From: Pseudoips prasinana
Lineage: Eukaryota; Arthropoda; Insecta; Lepidoptera; Nolidae
Direction: 5' to 3'
Assembly (NCBI GenBank): GCA_951640165.1
Contig: OX621260.1
Span: 23,392,001 to 23,456,000 of the forward strand
Length of the DNA stretch: 64,000 nt
The notes below the pieces were generated by a model. It worked only from the letters and a program-made list of their open reading frames with translations. It was not told the origin of the DNA and searched no databases. Shown in pieces: positions 1-10,600 of the stretch; the stretch's first letter is position 1; each line of letters begins with the position of its first letter. A program made the translations under genes and the position numbers.

Positions 1-201
1 GCAGTACAAAATGCCTTTGAAGAATTTGTTGCCTCCCGTCCAGCTGATTTCTTTAAGAAGGGCATCAATAAACTGCCACTGCGATGGCAAAGATGCATTG
101 ATTGCATGGGTGATTACTTCGATTAATACAAATAAAAAAATTCATGAAAAAAATTCGTTTAAATTTTTTCATACAAAACGGCAATTTCATAGGTAAAGAC
201 C
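1..201 (+). mobile_element. mariner 3' end (cut by window edge)
   Basis: Bases 1-201 match 43691-43891 of the full mariner by eye without a difference, including the transposase C-terminus, the stop and the terminal repeat. A TA follows at 202-203. The rest of this copy lies left of the window. Confidence 0.9.
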
Positions 202-511
202 TATTATTAACGGGAAAATAGCTATACGAAAAGAAAGAAGACTTCATTACAACTTACCTGTAAATAGAAAAACAACATTAAGAGCTATTGTTTCACTACT
301 TTCAGTTCTTATAAATTACTTTTATTTAAGGATTGTAATAATATTATTTTAACGCGAAATTATCAGAATCTCCATATTTTATCATGCTGCCAATCCGTCA
401 ATATAAACGGCCAGTCCCTTATACATAGACAAGTTTGTAAACCAAAAAGTTATAATACGGAAAACTATAAACTACATGAAGGGTCACTTCGTTTACGTAT
501 ATAATGCGCAA
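202..511. other. no gene seen
   Basis: AT-rich sequence between the mariner end and the first Helitron. I see no splice-supported exon and no recognised repeat. Confidence 0.5.
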
Positions 512-696
512 TCCCACTAATATTATAAAGGTGAAAGTTTGTGAGTGAGTGTGTGTGTATGTTTGTTACATCTTCACCTCTAAACGGCTGGAGCGATTTC
601 AATGAACTTTGGAATGGAGTTAGCTGACACCCTGGATTAACACATAGGCTATAATTTATAAAGTTTATCGCGGGTCAAACCGCGGTGCACAGCTAG
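512..696 (+). mobile_element. short non-autonomous Helitron
   Basis: It begins TCCCACTAATATTATAAAGG and ends with a hairpin (CGCGGGTCAAACCGCGG), then TGCACAGCTAG. It is flanked by A on the left and T on the right, the A|TC..CTAG|T arrangement of Helitrons. The same family recurs at 35028-35205 and 62101-62382. Confidence 0.7.
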
Positions 697-837
697 TAAC
701 TTATATAACAATTTATTGACTTAGTAACACGGAGATTGTTCATTGTATCTCATGTGTTACAATTCAGGTATTCCTTTAAAATGTAGATACACATACCAAG
801 CAGCCAGTAATACTAATATTATATAATATAATACTAA

Positions 838-1158
838 TCTATACATATAATAAAATCGTAGGAAAGTCAAAACTGTACATTGAATATTTTTTTAAAAGGA
901 TACTTGGGGCGTGGTCTACTATCGATATCGAAACCAAAAATATAGTTTTCAGAATTTTTGTCTGTTTATCTGTTTGTCTGTATGTATGTCCGGGCTAAAC
1001 TCAAAAACTACTGCATGGATTTACTTAAAATTTTGCATGAATATTACTAAGAGATCGGGTCAACATATAGGCTACATATTATCACGCTATCACATACGGG
1101 GGAGGAGCTGTGATAATTTATCAAATTTAACGCGGGTAAAACCGCGGGGCACAGCTAG
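838..1158 (+). mobile_element. non-autonomous Helitron, Lep1-like
   Basis: It begins TCTATACATATAATAAAATC and ends CGCGGGTAAAACCGCGGGGC..CTAG, with host A at 837 and T at 1159. It has no coding capacity. Related copies are at 21852-22173 (- strand) and 35481-36048. Confidence 0.75.
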
Positions 1159-1290
1159 TTTAAAATATTTTGTTACTTTAATTACTGTTTTTAAACTGTG
1201 TTTATGTAATACATTGTGAGCTTGGCAAGTACAAGTGTAAATACCCAAGTGCTGAATAAATTTCATTATTTCACTTTTAATTTGGCCCTA
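1159..1290 (+). repeat. LINE 3' tail fragment
   Basis: It contains TACATTGTGAGCTTGGCAAG, then AAATACCCAAGTGCTGAATA and AATAAATTTCATT. This matches longer copies at 5998-6350 (- strand) and 23273-23480 (+), so it is a 5'-truncated retroelement tail. Confidence 0.6.
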
Positions 1291-1480
1291 AACAGCTGTA
1301 GGGTCATCTATCATAAGGCTTTTGAATTGTAGTTATATACTTTTATTGAACTAGAGAAGTAGGAATCAGGAGGTAGTAGGAGTCAAATCAATTGGCTTAA
1401 TATTTGGAGCTTGTCAAATATACCTATACGGATTAGGCTGGCTTCAGTGGCTAATGACAATAATATGCCATGTATTCCAG

Positions 1481-1641
1481 GTCCGCCAATACTGCGTGGA
1501 CGTCTGACATCCAGGATGTTGCCAGACGCCGCAGGCTCAGGTCCAGCGCTGCTGCGTCGATCTGGCCAGGTTCGACTTCCGGCTGCAATGGCTGGACTGG
1601 CGTGGCTATCCGTTGATTCTTTATGTGGATTATATTATGAG
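1481..1641 (+). CDS. sog: sog exon a (CHRD segment)
   Basis: Acceptor TATTCCAG before 1481 and donor GGTAAATATG after 1641. Two bases complete a codon from the previous exon, then 53 codons follow and the exon ends on a codon boundary. It encodes a segment with AGLAWLSVDSLCGLYYE, the strand-rich pattern with an aromatic/Cys 'YYE' end seen in CHRD repeats. The next exon continues the same CHRD repeat in phase 0. Confidence 0.8.
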
Positions 1642-4600
1642 GTAAATATGAAAAATTTAACAATTGGCATTCAGACTTCCGTCTTGGGGCCGGGGAAAGT
1701 ATAATTGAAGATTTTACTATATACTTTTCGAAGAAACTGACTCCAAATTCTATGATTATTGATTAATGCCCGTATTTCTGGCGTTGGTCTTCCTGTAGTC
1801 CTCTAGCCTTTTCGTGATTATATCATTAATATGTGTTCATGGGAATTCATTCTTAACCTTTTGACCGCCAGGGTCATGAATAGATGACTAACCTAATGTG
1901 CCCAGTATGCAACGGTTACGACTACATAGTCGTAACCGTTGCATAACGGTGCGTAGCGTAACGGTGGAGTTCTGGGCACATTTTGGTTTGCAGTCTATAG
2001 CCGACTGTGGCGGTCAAAAGGTTAAATAAAAATTATGATATTGACCGGCGGTTACAAAATAACATGTGACTGATTATTGATGATATTCTTGTATTAATGC
2101 TAAGTATTATTGTATTATTAATTCTTGAGGCGCTCATAGCTAGATGCGGGAACCAGTCCGAAAGCGATTGGCGAGGTTAAGCAACTAGGCTTGCGGTCGA
2201 TCCATAGATGGGTGACCACCAAAGTGGTTTAATTTCTGAGCGTCTCAGTGCTTCGGCGGGCACGTTAAGCTGCCGATCCCGGTTGTAGTCATTAAGCCAT
2301 GTCAAAGGCCTACTGAGTGGCTTGAAGAACTCAGACACTAGGGTAGGGTAGCACTAGGGTCAGACACTGACCATACGGTAAGTAACTAGTAATAAGCATT
2401 TCTAAGTAATTATTTTTGTTAGGTTAAATATAATTTTTTTTTTCTGCTACGGCGTAGCAGAATAAGGGTAGTATTATTTTTTCTCAACAATATTATTAAA
2501 CGTTAACGTCTACAGTGGGCTTCTAAAGAGTTATTAATGTTTTTAAACTTTCGCGATTTGTACACATTTTTTATATACTGTGGACACGGGTCTCAATCGC
2601 GATAAAGATATAGGCAAATCATTACCTTGGTTACCCGACGTTTCGCCATGGATTGCACCAGCCGTGGTCACGGGTCGACTAACTTCTTAAGAGTTATTTT
2701 TTAACCATTAATTAACCAAGCTTTTGTAGCTATTATAATTTATTTTATTAATTTTAATTCATTGATTTGGAACCTTATTCCAAGGTTAAATTAAATAGAT
2801 AAGGTTGAAATTTACGGGGTTTCGTGTGTCGTCGGTAAACAGACTATTTTTAACCTTTGTTAGGTATTAGCGTATGTTCATAATTAATTGATTCTAGCTC
2901 TTATAGCAACGAAATAGAGTTTAAAATTGTGGTTGACAAATAAATGGTTAATACTGTGTGGCTGACGATCAAGAAGAATATCGCCACCCCCTCTCATCCC
3001 GTGGGGGGACGTAGAAGTCTATATAGACCAGAGAGCGTTCTCCTGAGTACCGTGTCTATCTTACTGCTATCGCCAGCCCGTCTACCAAGCGTAGCGATTA
3101 TGGCAGATCCCCTCAAATGATGATCTTTGGGGGAGGCCTTTGTCGAGCGTCTTTCCGCTGACACGATGATGATGATAACAGTTATTCAATAATCCTGTTT
3201 TATTTCTTGCTTTCAGACGGTGGTGACGGGTAATAACGCTCGTTCTTGGTCATCCTGGTGGTTGGAGACACACACGGGCACGGAGGGCGGCGCACGGGAG
3301 TTAGGCAGCGAAGAAGGCTGGGTGTTGGAGCCAACTGCCGCCGAACTAGTGGCCTTGCACGTTGGGGCTGCGTACCTCGAGCTAAGGTCCAACGATAACG
3401 TCACAGTACTACTGAGCACGCGAGTACCACAGGTACGAATATATTACGACGATAAAATATTTCCCTAGTCGCCATAATACTATGATACCAAATGGTAAGC
3501 GTGGGTATTGACACTCATTGCTACTGCCAAATTGATGCCTATCACATTGGGGCGGTGGTTGCATGATAAATTCATCATGCTACATCATACATGAACATCA
3601 CAGGTAATAAATATATTATAATATCCTACTAGCCAAATTTTATTATGGCTGCAAAATTCTTAATGAGGGGAAGGGGATGGGCTCGAAGAAGTATCTGTAT
3701 GTTGCATTGCATGTTGGAGGCAGGTATCTGGAGCTGTGGTTGCACGAGCATGGTATTGCTCTGATCGTAAGAGTATTTGTGCAGGTCATTTCGGTAATAG
3801 TAGCAAAGGAGTCGTGAACATAGGTGGAGCTTGGAAGCTGGCCACGGTTGTCTTTTATAGCCCATTGCTGAATAACAGTACTATTATGCATTGACCTTCC
3901 TTATCTGGAACTGCTTGCCAACGACCACTACTTTGTAGTTTACGGAGGCGAGAATTTCTTTATTGATGTGAAACATCTATAGCCGCACGTAAAACAGATT
4001 TCTGGCGTAGCGACGCATGCCGTGGCGACGCGTCGCCACGCTATACGATAGTAGTGTGTACGGTGTGGCGACGCGTCGCCATGCGCAATCGACTTCTTAT
4101 TTTATCATTATGACATATTTAGTTCCTATCACAATATGTTCTTTTCTGCATATTACTTTTAAAAAATAATGTCGATGTTTCCCATCTGCCAGGCGTCTCG
4201 TGACGGCTCACATTTTTTTTTCATACTGCCTTTTAGCTATGGTACTTTTACCGATATTCCAGTAACTATTTTAGCAGTTACGAGTAATGTTATTCTTGTT
4301 CTTGCTATCGGCAATATTTTCATTGGGTATATATTGCATTGATTACCGTTATATTAAAAGCAATGGCAGAATATAGTTGATATTAATACTTTTATTCATT
4401 GTAAGTTAGTGTAGCATAGTCTCATATAAAAATGAATCATTTAAGAAGCGCCAGACGATCATTAATATTACATCAGAATAAGCAATTCGTCTAGTTGGTT
4501 CCATCAAGATCATTAGATTGTCATTAATCCAATATAAACCTATTTTGTTATTCTAAGATAAGCCATTGAACTACTTTTAATTTGTTTTACCATTTGTTTC

Positions 4601-7600
4601 TGCCGCAATTAATTGGAACGCTAATTGGTAAGTTGAATATTGTTAAATTGATACGGATTTAAAGGTTATTCCTCCTAATTCAACGAAAATAATTTGAATT
4701 ATTCATAAGACCCAGTTCATTGTTGTTTTGCAACATGCTCAAGTGGCTGCATATTCGCTTTCGCCAGAATACTAATACTCTCTCACTTCTATACAATGCT
4801 CTGCTTACTCTCTCTTATCTTAAAGTTCGCTTTTCTTTCCTTTATGAATCACATTAAATGCAGCCCAGCGAATAATCTTCCTATCCCGCGCAGCCTCCCC
4901 CAAAGATCTCCGCAATTGGCGATCTTGCGTTACCCGCATCCATCGGCAGTAGCGACTGTCACCAGATCATCGGTCCATCTGAATCTTAGGTCTGAATCAT
5001 ATGAGATTTATTGTTAAGTTACCTTCTATTAATATTTACTATCTGCTTTTTTCAGATAAGCGTGCCTCCTTCATGCCTCCCAGCTATCCCAGGAACAGTG
5101 GACAACGAGTTGAGTGCCAAGTACACTCCGGGGCCAATGGAAGACCAGATTACGGATTATTCCCTGTTTCGTCTCAACGTCAATTATTGCACGCAAAGGG
5201 ATAAATTTTATAAGTTGGGAGAAGTTTGGACTGACACTGAGGTAAATTTCACATGGAGTATCTAATTTAGTTTCATTACGATGAAGTCCGCAAATAGAAA
5301 AAACCTACACGTTGAGCCTGCCGTTTAGTTTTCGGTTCTGAAAGAATAACAGGGCTACTTCATACGATCCTGTGGTTGTCGTAAAAGGCGACTAAGGGAT
5401 ACTACCACCTAACTGCGGTCGCCAACCATGCCATGCCATACCCCTGCGGGGCATGCAATACCCCTCCAAATGGCAACGTTAAAAAATCCTTTGGGGGAGG
5501 CCTACGTCCATCAGTGGACGACATCCGGTTGATGATGCGAAACGATGAGGACCTAAACAGGAGCAAGCAGACTGCTGCAAATCAAAAATGCGGGCTATGA
5601 TTTAAACGTATTCAAATGTGTGTTTCTTTCTTAACTTCTTATTCTGCTAATCGTGTCGATGGTAAGAATTAAATCTTATATGCCCAAAATTGGGCAGCAC
5701 TGACGGCTTTGGCTGGGGCCTCATGCAACTCCTCAAGGGAGCAGGAGACTGGACAGGAGTTACAAACACATACATGGGCCATACTTTGGGGTGATCTGCC
5801 GACTGGAATCTTAACAGACTGCGCACCTAGCGTAGTCTGTTAAGATTCCTCATGTTTGGCCATGACAAATTATGTCTCAGAGGAACTTTTTCCTTTAGAG
5901 GGACATACAAAGGAAGAGCAAATTTATCTAGCCATAAAGTTTTTCTGGCTTTCTGTGCATCTATAGTAGCTGTGGTAGTGGCTAAGAGACTTTGAAATGA
6001 AATAATGAAATTTATGCAGCACTTGGGTATTTACATACACTTGTACTTGTCAAGCTCACAATGTATTACATAAACACAGTTTAAAAAACAGTAATTAAAG
6101 CAACAAAATATTTTGAATTAGTCCGGCCGTGTGGTCTGTTTCGTCACATATATTTTAGAAATCCTTAAATAAATAATAAATAGGAAGTTACTAAGCTATT
6201 ATTGTTACATTTAGCGATAGTATATTAAAATTAAAGAATTAAAAACAACGAGCAGTCTCTCAACCAGTAGCTTAATTTAAGCGACTAATACCCGAGGGCA
6301 CCCTTATGGGGTTCGGGCCATAGCTCTGGTGGCCGCTGAAGTAAAAAGATGGAATTTGAAATGGGGGTCAGAACACTTGCACGGGATTACCAATCACGTG
6401 TTAAGGGGTACAACGTTTCAATCGTCGAGAAGCTTGAGTTAAACTAATATATTATACGATAAGCAAGCATCAGGTAGAATCATGTAAAAATACAGGATAT
6501 TCTTTCTAATGATGACGTTCTCTTCTTTCAGACATGTTCAAAATGTCTGTGTGTTCTGGGCATGGCAAAGTGCGAGCCTATACAGTGCCCTCCGGTCAAT
6601 TGTGTTGTTCCGACGATCAAGCCACCTGGACAATGCTGCCCAATATGCACTAGTAAGTAGTTTGCATTAATAGTATAGTAAGATCGTCCTATGTTAAATA
6701 CTTAATATAAATTTTTGGTCAATCTGATCCCGTGCGGGGCGCAGAAATCATCCCGAGGGAATGTCTCCCAGAGAAAGGGTAGCAGCGTCTTTCTGAGTAC
6801 TCCACGACCAACGTCAATCCGTTTGCCAAGCGTGGCGATTATGTCATATAAACAACAATTAATTAACGCACATCCTGTAAATAGTTTGTTCAGAATCCTT
6901 TACTGAATCGATTTCTATTATTTTTAATATTGGTAATTTTTAATCCAAACTAATTAAAGCGTCGGAAATTATTGTCCTATCAACCCTGTAGAGTCAAAAA
7001 CAATTGAAACAGACCGTAAGTCAAAGTAATAAGACTTATAAATCGCAGTTTTATTTGTATTCATACAAATTCCATCATCCAATACAACATAAAGAAAAAT
7101 TTACTCTATCCCAAGAAACTAATTTAGTAAATAATAATGCATATACATGTTAAATTAAAAATTCAGTGTATGTATTATGATTACAACATAATATTCTAAT
7201 TGCGGTGTTTGAGGATGTGCGTTAATTACGTTACATGCTGTATACGATGGACACAACTCCATTGTGGAGCGCTTTTGGGGAGGCCTTTCTCCAGCTGTGG
7301 TCATCATTCGGCTGACATGGTGATTACTTACTTATCGTATGGGCAGTGGTTACCCTAGTGTCAGAGTTATTCAAGCCGCCCATTAGGCCTCTGACATGGC
7401 TTAACGACTGTTACCTAATGGCTAAAACCGGGACCGACAGCTTAACTTGCTCTACAAGCACAGAAACTCTCAGAAATTAAACCACTTTGGCGGTAACCCA
7501 TCTATGGACTGACCGCGAGCCTAGTTGCTTAACCTCGCCAATCACGTACGGACTGGTGAGAGCATCTGGCTATGAGTGCCTCGACATGATGATGATGATG

Positions 7601-10600
7601 ATGTATTATTTATATTTATTGTTTAAAATTATATTTTGGTTTTACGAATTTTTATATATATTTTTAAGAAAACATACGAATCACATTGTTTTTAGAATTT
7701 TTGTAACCTAACATAACCTAGTAAATAAAATGCTTCTAAAAAGCTTTTGTTTAATCCATAAATGATGTATTGTACAGATTCGACAACAGACGACTGGTCA
7801 GAAACGGGCAGCTGTATGTTAGCTGGGCAGAGCTACGCGCCTGGTTCGTCCTGGCATCCGTACCTAGTGCCAGGAGGATACGACACCTGCGCCATCTGCA
7901 CCTGCAACTTTGCGACCCGGCAGATACAGTGCCCCCGCGTGAAATGCCCACCGTTACGCTGTACCGAGAAAGAAGCCTACAGACCGGATAAGAAAGCTTG
8001 TTGCCGCGTATGCCCCGAGGTGAGCTTTCAGCCAATATATTTAATTTCACCCGAATTAATGTCCTCTTGATCGAATTTTGCCCATGGTGGCCAGTATTAA
8101 TGGGGAATAGTCTGTGCGGAACATATTATAGTACACTAGTGTGCGCACACACTAGTGTACTATAATATGTACCGCACAGACTATTCCCCACACACAAGGG
8201 CACTTTCTATTCCATAACTCTCATGTTGACTGACAGCTTTACGTGCTATTCAAGACACGGTGGTCTCATACTGCCAACTCCCAAACCTCAGGCCTTGAAA
8301 TTATCTTAACAGAAATATCCGAGTATCTCATTATCGGCGGTTGACAACGCTACCTCTAGACCAACAAGGCAGTCAAATCCGAATAATGTATGAATGGATA
8401 GCAAATTGTTATCATAATAATATTAACCTTACTCACTCAATAATTTTCTTAAACACCCCTACGAAACAAAGAGGTAACCAGGACTATACGGGACCCTATC
8501 AATGTCAACCTATCCATGTGATATAATGTTCTAAACCAATGGAAGAAATCAGAGCTAAGCCTAGCTAAGCTTTAAGACTAGATAATGGAAACGTAACGAT
8601 GATGATACTATAAGGAAGGACATCCTTCTCCTTCCTTAGTAAATAAGATTGCGAGAGCTTTTCGAAGATGGGGTTAATCGTGAATGCTTGAATATTTTTT
8701 AATTTAATAGTCAGGCAAAAGAGCAATTATGTAACCTGCTGGTACGTGATCACCACCGCCCATGGACACTCGTAACACCAGAGGAGCCACAAGTGCGTTG
8801 CCGGCCATTAAGGAAGGAATAGGCTCGTTTCTTGAAAATTCCCACGCCATACCGTATCGGAAATACCTCCGCATTTAATTGATTTCACAGAGTTTTAATA
8901 AAACCATGGATGTCGCAAACGTCATAGGTTACAGTAACTACTTACCACCAGGCGGTGGGTTTGCGGCATTACCTCTTCTTCAATTTTTTTACATTTTATG
9001 TTTTTTTGAAACTTTCAGGTGCTAGCAAAGAAACCAGATGAGGAGACTCCAAAAGACCAGGGTGCCCCCCGAACTGCCGAAGAGATCTTGGCGGAAGGCG
9101 GGTGCAAGTTCCCCGATGGCCCGCTGCCCAACGGCAAGGAGGTGCACCCGTCCATACACTCGCATGGCGAGCAAAGATGCGTCACATGTCGATGCAAGGT
9201 ACGACACAGTTATAATATCCTGCAACATTATTCACACACGGCCATCTGAACCGAATCTAAACAGAGCACGTACTATGGAAACCAGATAACTGATATAATA
9301 CATACATACTACGTTACTTTTGTAAATACTTGTTCATGATAATTATACCCAGACTCAGGGCAAACAGACATGTTTATTCATACAAATATATGTATCTTCA
9401 ACCTCCGCAACCGGCCTGTCATAGAAATAATCAATGCTGCAAACGTCTGAAAAGAATTTTCAAACTTTTACAGTCTGAAATGGATTTCCAGACCTTTTTT
9501 TTTGTTAAAGCACTGAATAGACACCGAATAAAGTAAATTTGTGCGATTTGGTCACAGCGGTATAAATATTTCAGCTTGTACAAAATGTGACTGATTAGAA
9601 ATATAAAATAGTTTTATATATTATTTACCCCAGTCTTAAAATGGAGCCTAACTTTCTGTTAATATTTTTCAAGTTTAGCCATCATACAAAAGGGGTTCTT
9701 TTGCATATTCCAAAACAGACATACGATCTTTTATAAATGATATTCGACTTCTAATAAAAATGTCAAAAAAATCTAAAAATGTGAAATAATTTTACAATCT
9801 ACACATCTACTACAGTTGATTGCTTAAGGGTCTGTTTAAAAATGTACGAATAAAGTGTCGGATAGCTAACTAACAAATAAATAAACTAACAGATATAAGT
9901 TCTGTATAAAACACATTGCGTTTCACCACCACCTTCCCGATAAATTTATTTATTACTAGCCAGATAGCTATTCGGCAGTTACTAATAGGTAGGTTTGGCA
10001 ACGTCGCATTTTGTCGTTCCACGAAACAGACAACCTATTAATACATTTCTTATGATAAATAGGGTCATATGTTCAACAATGAAACACTAAAAATTCAAAG
10101 TCTCATACACCTTTTGTTTTACAGATAGATGTCTAATTTTTTACAGGTACATAGGCAATTTTATTGGGTATCGGATGTCATTTATGGTTTTTGAAAAAGA
10201 TGTGTAATCAATCAGCAAAAAAATAAAAACAAAAAAATTGGAAATGTTTCATTGTGTCCACAGTGGTGTACACTGTGAAACACCACAAATTCAACAATAA
10301 AACATAATATTTATAACGTGTTAAACAATGAAACACAAAAAATTCAATGTGTCGTATACCTTTTGTTATTACAGATATAAGTCAAATTTTTGAAGGTATA
10401 TAGGCAACTTTATTGGGTGCGTATCGGATGTCATTTATGTTTTTTTACTTCATGTGTAATCAGTCAGCAACAAAATAAAAACGAAGAAATAAGAAATGTT
10501 TCATTGTTTCCACAGTGGTGTATACAATGAAACACCACAAATTCAACAATGGTACAAATAATAAAGTGTTTGTCTCATATTTCGTGAAATTTATGGAATA

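Noticed and set aside
2127..2225. A functional 5S rRNA gene
   Set aside because: Similarity is partial and diverged, three dispersed copies share a non-5S body, and there is no T-run terminator right after the 5S part.
3629..3891. Two overlapping antisense ORFs in a sog intron
   Set aside because: No motif, no matched splice sites and no repeat support; chance-length ORFs.
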